A stretch of 9,390 bases of DNA from contig JAFXFY010000199.1 in assembly GCA_017513365.1 (NCBI GenBank), forward strand, positions 1 to 9,390, read 5' to 3'. Shown one piece after another: positions 1 through 6,108 of the stretch. Origin of the DNA: Alphaproteobacteria bacterium (GTDB taxonomy: Bacteria; Pseudomonadota; Alphaproteobacteria; CAAHEQ01; UBA3637). Position 1 is the stretch's first letter. Each line of letters starts with the position of its first letter. The notes beneath the pieces are model-generated. The model was not told the DNA's origin. It saw nothing but the letters and a program-made list of their open reading frames with translations, and did not search any database. A program made the position numbers and the translations under genes.

Positions 1-2
1 CT

Positions 3-467
3 GAAAATCAAATTTTAAGAAAGGCTCGGGCGGAAACAATTAACAATCATTTTCCATCTTGTTTTGTTCGTCCGGTTGATAAAAAAGCGCGTATTTCCAG
101 CGAGTTTGGTTCAGCTCGGGTGCTGAATGGCATTAAAACAGCTGGTCATAGTGGGACAGATTATGCTTTGCCAACTGGAAGTCCGATATATGCGCCGGCT
201 GATGGCATGGTAAAGGTAATACACCCTGATATGTTTTATTCGGGCAAAACAATTTTAATTGATCATGGGTACGGTGTTTTTTCCAGTTATTCTCATTTGA
301 GTGAAATTTTGGTGAGACAAGGTGATAAAGTTAAGCAAGGTCATTTAATCGGTAAAATAGGGACAACCGGTCGTTCTACAGGGCCTCATTTACATTTCAC
401 ATTAACATGGTTTGGTGTGCGAGTAGACCCTGAATATGTGCTGAAAACATATGCGTGTCAGGATTAA
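3..467 (+). CDS. M23/LytM-family peptidase, C-terminal part (5' end cut by window)
   Basis: The frame is open from the left edge with no start in view, so only the last ~154 residues are seen. They form a complete LytM/M23 domain. This is a zinc metallopeptidase fold that cuts peptide cross-links in peptidoglycan, acting in the periplasm. An F-x-x-P...ISSEFG..R entry segment leads to GHSGTDYA (first zinc His and Asp of HxxxD), then APADGMV, IDHGYG, the SYSHLS catalytic His, GDxVxxGxxIG and GPHLHF (HxH, second zinc ligand). All expected active-site residues are present, so it should be catalytic. The internal GTG at 120 is not a real start, because the conserved domain clearly begins upstream of it. 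The missing N-terminus should hold the export signal. Substrate is inferred from the family; a role as an amidase activator cannot be excluded from this half. Confidence 0.9.
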   Translation, partial: ENQILRKARAETINNHFPSCFVRPVDKKARISSEFGSARVLNGIKTAGHSGTDYALPTGSPIYAPADGMVKVIHPDMFYSGKTILIDHGYGVFSSYSHLSEILVRQGDKVKQGHLIGKIGTTGRSTGPHLHFTLTWFGVRVDPEYVLKTYACQD

Positions 468-491
468 AAATAAATATTTTAAAAATAAAGC

Positions 492-520
492 TTGATTTTA
501 AAGTGGTTATATCGTATATT
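492..520 (+). promoter_or_regulatory. Probable sigma70-type promoter for greA-trxB
   Basis: TTGATT (492-497), a 17-bp spacer and TATATT (515-520) predict a start near 527. It is the best -35/-10 pair between the M23 stop and greA. No promoter fits in the 23 bases between the downstream hairpin and greA, so greA transcription from here must pass the hairpin at 541-577. Confidence 0.5.
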
Positions 521-540
521 AACCATATTGATGCTATATA

Positions 541-577
541 AAGTCCACAGATTAACTGTCTGAGGCCTTATTTTTTT
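541..577 (+). terminator. Terminator-like hairpin in the greA leader (attenuator, or terminator of the M23 gene)
   Basis: Arms 541-551 and 559-569 pair over 11 positions with two single mismatches (A547/A563 and T544/C566). They enclose a 7-nt loop and are followed by A and seven T (571-577). This fits an intrinsic terminator. It ends transcription coming from the M23 gene. Because the likely greA promoter is upstream of it, it would also act on greA transcripts and leave a ~50-nt leader RNA. The stem has few G-C pairs near its base, so termination may be partial. Confidence 0.5.
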
Positions 578-600
578 AATACTGAAAAAAGGAGAATATT

Positions 601-1077
601 ATGTCAGATACAGTACCAATGACAGTACAAGGCTATGAAGCTTTAAATACTGAATTAAAAAGATTAAAATATACGGAACGTCCTCGTATTATGGCCGCTA
701 TTGAAGAAGCTAGAGGTCATGGGGATTTATCCGAAAATGCCGAATATCATTCCGCTCGTGAACAACAAAGCTTTAATGAAGGGCGTATTCAAGAATTAGA
801 AAGCGCCTTATCGCACGCTCAAGTGATTGATCCAAAATCCTTGTCGGGTGAAAAAGTGTTATTTGGAGCCACTGTATCATTATCCGATGATGATACGGGT
901 GATGAAAAAAAATACCAAATTGTCGGTCAATATGAGGCCGATTTGGAAAATGGTAAAATTTCTTTAATGTCTCCAATTGCAAAAGCCTTGATTGGAAAAC
1001 AAATTGGTGATATAGTGGATGTCAGAACACCGAAAGGGGAAAAATCTTACGAGATTTTAGACGTTCAATTTATCTAA
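601..1077 (+). CDS. greA: Transcription elongation factor GreA
   Basis: GreA enters the RNA polymerase secondary channel and stimulates cleavage of backtracked RNA, rescuing stalled complexes. The product has 158 residues, the same as E. coli GreA. The N-terminal coiled coil (about 1-75) carries the signature HGDLSENAEYHSAREQQ (40-56), with the tip acidic residues Asp42 and Glu45 that help hold the catalytic magnesium. The FKBP-like C-terminal domain follows (IVGQYEAD, SPIAKALIGK..GD.V). GreA rather than GreB is chosen by the typical GreA N-terminus and basic-residue pattern. The start is supported by GGAG at 591-594, six bases from ATG. It is followed after 16 bases by trxB in the same direction, probably one operon. 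Confidence 0.97.
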   Translation: MSDTVPMTVQGYEALNTELKRLKYTERPRIMAAIEEARGHGDLSENAEYHSAREQQSFNEGRIQELESALSHAQVIDPKSLSGEKVLFGATVSLSDDDTGDEKKYQIVGQYEADLENGKISLMSPIAKALIGKQIGDIVDVRTPKGEKSYEILDVQFI

Positions 1078-1093
1078 AACCAAGGAGGGCTAT

Positions 1094-2014
1094 ATGCACA
1101 CACGCGTTTTAATTATCGGTTCAGGTCCTGCCGGATATACGGCTGGTATTTATACGGCTCGGGCAGGTTTAGAAACGGTTTTAATGACGGGGCATATGGC
1201 TGGTGGTCAATTGATGTTGACGCACGAGGTGGAAAATTATCCGGGGTTTACTCGTATTTCCGGTATTGATTTAATGGCAAGCTTTCAAAAACAAGCCGAA
1301 TCCGTTGGGGTACAATTAAAATATGAAATGGTCAAATCGGTTGATTTTTCAAAACGCCCTTTTAAAATTAAAACGGAAATGAACAGAACATGGACAGCCG
1401 ATGCAGTTATTATTGCCACAGGGTCATCAGCAAAATGGTTAGAGGCAAAAGGTGAAGAAAAATATCGCGGTCATGGCGTGTCCATTTGTGCGACATGTGA
1501 TGGATTTTTCTACCGTGGTAAATCTGTAGCCGTTATTGGTGGTGGCAGTTCTGCCGTGTATGAGGCCCTCTATTTAGCGCAAATTGCCGATAAAGTAACT
1601 TTAATCCACCGCCGTGATGAGTTAAGAGCCGAAAAGCATTTGCAAAATCAATTGCTTGTACATCCTAAAATTTCTATTCGGTGGGATTCTGAAGTGGTTG
1701 AGTTTTTAGGTGAACAACAACTCAATGCATTGAAAATTAAAAATGCAAAAACGGGAGACGAATCTGTTTTACCAATAGATGGTGCTTTTGTGGCTATTGG
1801 CAATCGTCCGAATACTGAAATTTTTAAGGGGCAGTTGGATTTGTCTAAAGACGGTTATATTAAAACTCATAAAAGTACGTGCGCTACTTCAGTTGAAGGG
1901 GTATTTGCTTGTGGTGATGTGCAAGAAGATACCTATCGTCAAGCCATTATTGCCGCTGGAAATGGTTGTGTTGCTGCCCTGAGTGCCGAAAAGTTTTTAT
2001 TAGAAAAGAAATAA
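1094..2014 (+). CDS. trxB: Thioredoxin reductase (NADPH)
   Basis: TrxB is an FAD enzyme that passes electrons from NADPH to thioredoxin in the cytoplasm. The product has 306 residues, slightly short of the usual ~315-320. In order it shows the FAD motif GSGPAG (9-14), the redox pair CATC (Cys132, Cys135), the NADPH-domain motif GGGSSA (149-154), HRRDELRA (172-179) for the NADPH 2'-phosphate, and the C-terminal FAD motif CGDVQ...RQAIIAAGNGC. The NADPH loop usually reads GGGN/D-T/S-AVEEA. Here Ser fills the first variable position and Tyr replaces the first Glu, a mild variation that should not abolish binding. A strong AGGAGG (1083-1088), five bases from ATG, fixes the start. Likely co-transcribed with greA. 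Confidence 0.96.
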   Translation: MHTRVLIIGSGPAGYTAGIYTARAGLETVLMTGHMAGGQLMLTHEVENYPGFTRISGIDLMASFQKQAESVGVQLKYEMVKSVDFSKRPFKIKTEMNRTWTADAVIIATGSSAKWLEAKGEEKYRGHGVSICATCDGFFYRGKSVAVIGGGSSAVYEALYLAQIADKVTLIHRRDELRAEKHLQNQLLVHPKISIRWDSEVVEFLGEQQLNALKIKNAKTGDESVLPIDGAFVAIGNRPNTEIFKGQLDLSKDGYIKTHKSTCATSVEGVFACGDVQEDTYRQAIIAAGNGCVAALSAEKFLLEKK

Positions 2015-2059
2015 TAATGCCAACCTAGATATTGTTTGGGAATTTTATTAAGTAATTTT

Positions 2060-3328
2060 TTATTTTAAATTATCTTGCCATCCTTTAGCGGAACGGCTGA
2101 CCAAATCGTTGATTGGGGCTTCAAAGGGATGGCGAATTCGTCCTAATCGGACAGGTGTATGGCCGGATGCGCCCTCAAACCAAGCACGATTTTCTAAATA
2201 ATAGCGAGCTAAATCCGCAAAAATGCGTGCTTCCATATATTTACCCATATTGGAAATCCATATTTGTGGGGTGGATGTAAAGCGTGATAAAATACTGTCA
2301 AAATCGGCTGTGTGATGAGGTAAAACAAAACCGTTTCCACTTAAAATTGTTTCAAAAGCTGCTTTACTGACCGGATTATTCCATCCACCGCCAAATAAAA
2401 TAAAGTTTGTTGGCATTTGGATGGTCGTTGGAACAAATTTCAGAGTATATGCCGCCACATATGCCGCAAAATATTGAACGGTATGCAATTTGTTTTCAAA
2501 ATCGGTCGGGTCTTTGAGTTCGTCTAAAAAACGATACCATCTGGGATCTGATGCTTTTGGGGGAGGCATCGTCAAGTAATTTTCACCACTGCCCGTTGTG
2601 GCACTGTAATCAAACAGTTTGTTGAGTAAAATCGGGTCTAATTGACCGGTTAATCCATATTTTCCATTATCGTCAAATGGTTCATTTTTGTGCATTTGGA
2701 CCATTTTATCACTCAACTCGTTAAAGGGACCGGCATCCCATCCCACAACTTGATTGTTGGCGACGATGGCTAAATTAGAGGTATTACCCGCATTAAAGAA
2801 AATAGCAGATTGAATATTGAGTGATTTTGCTAAATTTAAGTTGTGTGTTGGTGCCAAAGGAGCGCCATTTCCACCGGCCATTACGTCATCAGAGCGGAAA
2901 TCATAAATCACAGGTAGCCCCGTTAAATCAGCCAGCATTTGACCAGACCCCATTTGAGTATTATAAGGCTTAATACCGGATTTTTGAGCGACACTTGGAC
3001 CACAATAATCTATAGTTTGACCATGAAAGCCGATGGCGGTAATATCTGATTTTTTTATATTGCTGTTTTTAATGAGAGTGTTGACTGATTCGGCTACCAG
3101 TTGAATATAAGCCTCATGCGTTTGTAAAAACAACGGTGTTTCACAAAATGTTTTCATATCCATACCGGCGGACAAATATGCTTTTAATGTTAAAAAATTG
3201 GCTCTGAGTTGTGGAGGATAGGGATGAGAATAGGCGCAAATATCCGTTATTTTATCATGGTCAAAGCGGGTGAGGACTGTATCAACCGCATCTAAAGAAT
3301 TGCCCGTCATAATGCCGATATATAACAT
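2060..3328 (-). CDS. anmK: Anhydro-N-acetylmuramic acid kinase (AnmK), divergent long form
   Basis: AnmK opens and phosphorylates 1,6-anhydro-MurNAc to MurNAc-6-phosphate, a cytoplasmic step of cell-wall recycling. The motifs run in family order: GIMTGNSLDAVD (phosphate loop, usually MSGTSLDGVD), GFHGQT, DFRSDDVMAGGNGAPL, FFNAGNTSNLA, WDAGPFNELSDK (the Asp matches the catalytic base of FDTGPGN) and LFGGGWNNP. The 422 residues exceed the usual ~370, with extra sequence near the C-terminus. I start at the ATG at 3328, preceded by AAAGGA at seven bases and a good promoter. The frame stays open to a TTG at 3373, but that lies upstream of the predicted transcription start. It converges with trxB. 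MurQ and other recycling genes are not in the window. The family is secure; the substrate is inferred because the ATP loop is divergent. Confidence 0.88.
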   Translation of the reverse strand: MLYIGIMTGNSLDAVDTVLTRFDHDKITDICAYSHPYPPQLRANFLTLKAYLSAGMDMKTFCETPLFLQTHEAYIQLVAESVNTLIKNSNIKKSDITAIGFHGQTIDYCGPSVAQKSGIKPYNTQMGSGQMLADLTGLPVIYDFRSDDVMAGGNGAPLAPTHNLNLAKSLNIQSAIFFNAGNTSNLAIVANNQVVGWDAGPFNELSDKMVQMHKNEPFDDNGKYGLTGQLDPILLNKLFDYSATTGSGENYLTMPPPKASDPRWYRFLDELKDPTDFENKLHTVQYFAAYVAAYTLKFVPTTIQMPTNFILFGGGWNNPVSKAAFETILSGNGFVLPHHTADFDSILSRFTSTPQIWISNMGKYMEARIFADLARYYLENRAWFEGASGHTPVRLGRIRHPFEAPINDLVSRSAKGWQDNLK

Positions 3329-3352
3329 GAGTTTTTCCTTTATAGTGTACTC

Positions 3353-3381
3353 AGTGTATGGACTTTTTATCAAAAAAGCAA
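3353..3381 (-). promoter_or_regulatory. Probable promoter of anmK
   Basis: Read on the minus strand: TTGCTT (3381-3376), a 17-bp spacer and TACACT (3358-3353). The start would fall near 3347, leaving a leader of about 18 nt before the ATG at 3328. The -35 hexamer and spacing are the same as in the promoter proposed for dnaA. It supports the shorter AnmK start. Confidence 0.5.
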
Positions 3382-3416
3382 GTAAAAATCTATTTTTGAA
3401 TGATGGGTGAATTTTC

Positions 3417-3445
3417 TTGACAAAAGGGCCTTGGTATGATATTTA
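3417..3445 (+). promoter_or_regulatory. Probable promoter of the small membrane protein gene
   Basis: A consensus TTGACA (3417-3422) is followed 17 bp later by TATTTA (3440-3445), with a start expected near 3452. The -10 is weak, but a perfect -35 in the right place and orientation makes it credible. It is divergent from the anmK promoter, and the two are about 35 bp apart. Confidence 0.45.
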
Positions 3446-3478
3446 CATAAGCAGTGTTATTGATATAGGAGAAATACA

Positions 3479-3703
3479 ATGAATCAACAACAAGATGGAT
3501 TTTTAGAAGAAGAAAAAACTTTTCAAGCTAAACGAGCCGGATGTTTACTGATTTTAGGTTTTATGGTTTTAGAGGCTGTCGCTGTGGCGGCTGGAACGGC
3601 ATATTATTTAAAGGAAAAAGAAAATGATAAACCGACAGAGCCGGCTAAAATATCGTCCCACAATGCGATATCAAAGCAAGAACGTTCAGAACATACCAGA
3701 TAA
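3479..3703 (+). CDS. Small single-pass membrane protein, unknown function
   Basis: I do not recognise a family for this 74-residue product. It has an acidic, Gln-rich N-terminus (1-19), a basic pair just before one hydrophobic helix (about 21-43, containing Cys22), and a charged, probably disordered tail rich in Lys, Glu and Ser. The arrangement resembles a membrane anchor rather than an enzyme. The hydrophobic segment follows the cysteine instead of preceding it, and there is no lipobox, so it is not a lipoprotein. Reality is supported by a good ribosome site (AGGAG 3467-3471, seven bases from ATG), a TTGACA promoter upstream and a strong terminator downstream at 3733-3763. It forms its own short transcription unit between anmK (divergent) and the cold-shock gene (convergent, stops five bases apart). 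Confidence 0.7.
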   Translation: MNQQQDGFLEEEKTFQAKRAGCLLILGFMVLEAVAVAAGTAYYLKEKENDKPTEPAKISSHNAISKQERSEHTR

Positions 3704-3708
3704 ATTTT

Positions 3709-3918
3709 TTAAAACGAACGTAAAACTAAATTGACGGCACATAAACGATCGCCGTCTTTTTTTGTATCAAAACCAATGGGTTGATTTTCTTGCAAGCGGA
3801 ACAATTTGGATTCGTGGATGGATTCTACATGTACAAACACATCAGCCCCGCCGTCATTGGGAGTAATAAAACCGAATCCTTTACGGGGATCATACCATTT
3901 GACTTTTCCTAATTTCAT
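3709..3918 (-). CDS. Cold-shock-domain protein (CspA family)
   Basis: This 69-residue single-domain nucleic-acid chaperone has the usual CspA length. RNP1 is KGFGFI (13-18) and RNP2 is VFVHV (27-31), on the opening GKVKWYDPRKGFGF. The family usually has WFN where this has WYD; the aromatic position is kept. Such proteins bind single-stranded RNA or DNA and keep mRNA unstructured, in cold or in normal growth. Start ATG at 3918 is preceded by AAGGA at five bases. Its own promoter (3952-3980) predicts a leader of only ~27 nt, too short for the long cold-sensing leader of E. coli cspA, so cold induction through such a leader is unlikely. It lies downstream of dnaA-hsp20-DUF1150 on the same strand. 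Confidence 0.95.
   Translation of the reverse strand: MKLGKVKWYDPRKGFGFITPNDGGADVFVHVESIHESKLFRLQENQPIGFDTKKDGDRLCAVNLVLRSF
3733..3763 (+). terminator. Intrinsic terminator of the small membrane protein gene, inside the cold-shock coding sequence
   Basis: GACGGC (3733-3738) and GCCGTC (3751-3756) form a perfect six-pair GC-rich stem with a 12-nt loop, followed directly by seven T (3757-3763). It works only for plus-strand transcription; on the other strand the hairpin is not followed by a U-run. It lies 30 bases past the stop of the membrane protein gene, inside the 3' third of the opposite cold-shock gene, where it encodes part of the KKDGDRLCAV region. Confidence 0.75.
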
Positions 3919-3951
3919 TTGAATCCTTTATTTTTTTTCTTCAGTGCAACC

Positions 3952-3980
3952 AGTATACCGAAAAAGGAGTAAAAAATCAA
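3952..3980 (-). promoter_or_regulatory. Probable promoter of the cold-shock gene
   Basis: On the minus strand, TTGATT (3980-3975), a 17-bp spacer and TATACT (3957-3952) predict a start near 3945. This is one of the best sigma70-type matches in the window. It sits in the 87-base gap after the DUF1150 gene. Confidence 0.6.
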
Positions 3981-4005
3981 GAAAAATCGGAGAGAGATAA
4001 AATAA

Positions 4006-4218
4006 TTAATGAACGTTAAACGGAGTTAAATCATTTTGCAAGGCAACGGCAATAGCTACTTCACGAGAATTAGCATGCCCTATTTTTTCACCATTCGTGT
4101 CATAAATCGCCCATACTGTTTTATCCGTTTGTGGTTCCTGCCGAATATAAGCTTCATCACTCATTTGAATGGGGGTATCGCAAAAAGTATCGGAAATAAT
4201 GCGTTGTTCTTTTATCAT
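4006..4218 (-). CDS. DUF1150-family small protein
   Basis: This 70-residue protein has the layout of the alphaproteobacterial DUF1150 family: a variable N-terminus, a segment like YIRQE....VWAIYDTNGEKIGHANSREVAIAVALQNDLTP, and a C-terminus ending in VH. Function is unknown in the family; it is usually encoded directly after an Hsp20 gene, which suggests a role beside that chaperone. Its ATG shares four bases (ATGA) with the hsp20 stop, so translation is probably coupled. There is no signal peptide or membrane segment. It is the last member of the dnaA-hsp20-DUF1150 string, with no clear terminator after it. Confidence 0.82.
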   Translation of the reverse strand: MIKEQRIISDTFCDTPIQMSDEAYIRQEPQTDKTVWAIYDTNGEKIGHANSREVAIAVALQNDLTPFNVH

Positions 4219-4661
4219 TTGGGACCGCCTTTTGCTTCAATAACATGTGTATTTTTGGGTTGATGCGTGATTTTTAAAACCACTTTTTTGGCCTTTTTAA
4301 TCGGTTTGCGAACAGTAATAACCAATAAGCCATAGGTTAAAGCCACGTTTTCAACCACCATTCCATCGGCTAAAATAAATGTTTTTATAAAAGAACGAGC
4401 GGCAATACCCTTGTGGGTGTATCGTTTTTGTTCGTTGTGATCTTGACGACCACGGATAACTAATTCTGTATCTTCTAAGGATACTTCTAAGTCTTGTTCG
4501 GTATATCCGGCAACAGCCAAAGAAATTTCCAACGTGTTGTCATCTACCAATTCAATATTATATGGCGGAAAAGAATCGCCGGTACGGGCAACTTTACACA
4601 ACATATCTTCTAATTCATCAAAACCCAAAAACAGATGAGAATTAAATGGTGTATTATTCAT
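4215..4661 (-). CDS. Small heat-shock protein, Hsp20/IbpA type
   Basis: This 148-residue ATP-independent holdase binds unfolding proteins and passes them to DnaK/ClpB. The N-terminal arm holds the FxGFDELEDML signature (11-21), followed by PYNIEL (33-38). The alpha-crystallin domain (about 33-130) contains LEISLAVAGYTEQDLEV, the GIAARSFIKTFILADG segment and A-x-x-x-GLL (107-112). This pattern is typical of alphaproteobacterial class A sHsps. The C-terminal tail is basic, and I see no clear I-x-I oligomerisation motif. The ATG lies inside the end of dnaA (8-nt overlap), with GAGGGGG just upstream as ribosome site, so expression depends on the dnaA transcript unless a promoter lies within dnaA. 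No ROSE-type thermometer is evident. Confidence 0.95.
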   Translation of the reverse strand: MNNTPFNSHLFLGFDELEDMLCKVARTGDSFPPYNIELVDDNTLEISLAVAGYTEQDLEVSLEDTELVIRGRQDHNEQKRYTHKGIAARSFIKTFILADGMVVENVALTYGLLVITVRKPIKKAKKVVLKITHQPKNTHVIEAKGGPK

Positions 4662-6045
4662 AATCCCCCTCTTTTAAACGTTTGGTTAGTGTTTGAGCAT
4701 CTTTTCCAAGTTGATTATCCGTTTGTAATAAATAATCAATTTGTTTAACGGCGTGCATAATGGTTGTATGGTCTCTTCCAAAATGCAAGGCAATATCCGG
4801 TAAAGATAATGTTGTCAATTGCTTAGCCAAATACATCGCCAATTGTCTGGGGCGAGCAATACGTCTTTCACGGCGGGTGGATTTTAAATCCGATACAGTT
4901 AATCCGTAAAATTCGGAAACAACCTTTTGAATGTCCGTAATGTGAACGGCCCGTTCACGAATCCGCAGAACGTCTTTTAATAAACTTTTGACCATTTCTA
5001 TATTGATGGTGGATCCGATTAATTGAGAATGAGCGACAATTCTGTTTAATGCTCCCTCTAACTCACGAATATTAGAGGTGATTTTTCTGGCCAAATAATC
5101 CAAAACATCAAAGGGGACGTTTATTTTCTTTTGTGCCACTTTTTCTTCTAAAATACCGATTCTCAGTTCGTAAGAGGTTGGGTGAATATCTACGACTAAT
5201 CCTTGAGAAATACGAGCCTTTAACCGTTCTTCAATCCCTTTTAAATCAGAAGGAGCCGAGTCGGCAGATAAAATAATTTTTTTGCCCCTTGCAATTAAGG
5301 CATTGAATGTATGTAGAAATTCCTCTTGAGTGGCTTTTTTGCCAAAAATAAATTGAAGATCGTCCACCATTAATACATCAACGGAACGAAAATGATCCCG
5401 AAAATCCATAGAAACACCGGCTCGCGTTGCCTTGACAAAACGATGGAAAAATTGTTCGGCAGATAGATATAAGACCGTTTTTTTGGGGTGTAATTCTTGA
5501 ATACGCCAAGCAATGGCATGCATTAAGTGCGTTTTGCCAAGTCCGACCGAACTGTGTAAATAAAGCGGATTGAATGATGGGTTCATTTCCTCGGCAAATC
5601 GTTTTGCAGCAGCATGAGCAAATTCATTCGGCTTACCCACAACGAAAGAATCAAATGTATTGGCAGGATTTAAAAAGGAAGATAATGAATCGCTATCGCT
5701 TTCAGTATGCTGATGTACTACCTGTTTTGTTGGGAGAGCAGAAATGAGTTCGGATACCTTTAAGACCGGTCTTGCCGGTTGGGGTGAAACGGATTGTTTT
5801 TTTAAGCCAAATTTTAACTCGGTAATATCCGGATTTTGGGTTTGCCACAAAGTTAAAATATGATTAGCATAATTTTTCTTGATTAATTCTTGAACGCATG
5901 GCGACGGTGCCATCAAATGCAATTGATGATTTTCTAAACCAGTTGGTACCAATTTTGTTAACCAACGAGAGGCAATACCATCTCCAAGTTCTTGTTGCAG
6001 TTGGCCACAAACGGTATTCCATTGTTTAAAAAGTGTATCCGTCAT
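4654..6045 (-). CDS. dnaA: Chromosomal replication initiator DnaA
   Basis: DnaA is the AAA+ ATPase that binds DnaA boxes, melts oriC and loads the helicase. The 463 residues show domain I (1-~85), a linker (~90-130) and the ATPase core. The core has Walker A SSVGLGKT (165-172), Walker B LMVDD (225-229), the arginine-finger segment RLKARISQGL (274-283) and sensor II NIRELEGAL (325-333). Domain IV has the basic loop RRERRIARPR (391-400) and the box-binding signature GRDHTTIMHAV (423-433). The first Walker A position is Ser instead of the usual Gly; the rest of the loop is intact. I start at the ATG at 6045 (AAGGA seven bases upstream, promoter at 6080-6108). An in-frame extension to 6108 would begin upstream of the predicted transcript. 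Its stop overlaps hsp20; dnaN is not adjacent. Confidence 0.97.
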   Translation of the reverse strand: MTDTLFKQWNTVCGQLQQELGDGIASRWLTKLVPTGLENHQLHLMAPSPCVQELIKKNYANHILTLWQTQNPDITELKFGLKKQSVSPQPARPVLKVSELISALPTKQVVHQHTESDSDSLSSFLNPANTFDSFVVGKPNEFAHAAAKRFAEEMNPSFNPLYLHSSVGLGKTHLMHAIAWRIQELHPKKTVLYLSAEQFFHRFVKATRAGVSMDFRDHFRSVDVLMVDDLQFIFGKKATQEEFLHTFNALIARGKKIILSADSAPSDLKGIEERLKARISQGLVVDIHPTSYELRIGILEEKVAQKKINVPFDVLDYLARKITSNIRELEGALNRIVAHSQLIGSTINIEMVKSLLKDVLRIRERAVHITDIQKVVSEFYGLTVSDLKSTRRERRIARPRQLAMYLAKQLTTLSLPDIALHFGRDHTTIMHAVKQIDYLLQTDNQLGKDAQTLTKRLKEGDYE

Positions 6046-6079
6046 TTTTCTATCCTTACTATGATATGCTGATAGGGTC

Positions 6080-6108
6080 ATCATAAAAAGGATTTTTAAA
6101 AAAAGCAA
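6080..6108 (-). promoter_or_regulatory. Probable promoter of dnaA-hsp20-DUF1150
   Basis: On the minus strand, TTGCTT (6108-6103), a 17-bp spacer and TATGAT (6085-6080) predict a start near 6073 and a leader of about 28 nt before the ATG at 6045. The hexamers and spacing look sigma70-like, not heat-shock-like, so the downstream chaperone would be transcribed with housekeeping dnaA from here. Confidence 0.55.

Noticed and set aside
2015..2059. Terminator between convergent trxB and anmK
   Set aside because: The only dyad, CCAAC (2020-2024) with GTTTGG (2034-2039), needs a bulge and has only a weak T-rich stretch after it.
3329..3373. Longer AnmK N-terminus from a TTG codon at 3373
   Set aside because: The start is TTG without a ribosome site and lies upstream of the predicted transcription start; the family N-terminus begins at the ATG at 3328.
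3479..3703. Lipoprotein reading of the small membrane protein around Cys22
   Set aside because: The residues before the cysteine (KRAG) are not a lipobox, and the hydrophobic stretch follows the cysteine instead of preceding it.
4036..4263. Plus-strand open frame opposite the DUF1150 and hsp20 genes
   Set aside because: It is antisense to two well-supported genes with conserved motifs and has no family features of its own.
4662..4720. ROSE-type RNA thermometer in front of hsp20
   Set aside because: The bases before the ATG lie inside dnaA, and I see no stem pairing the GAGGGGG ribosome site with a nearby pyrimidine run.
6046..6108. Longer DnaA N-terminus beginning at 6108
   Set aside because: It would overlap the promoter; the ATG at 6045 has AAGGA at a proper distance and begins the usual domain I sequence.
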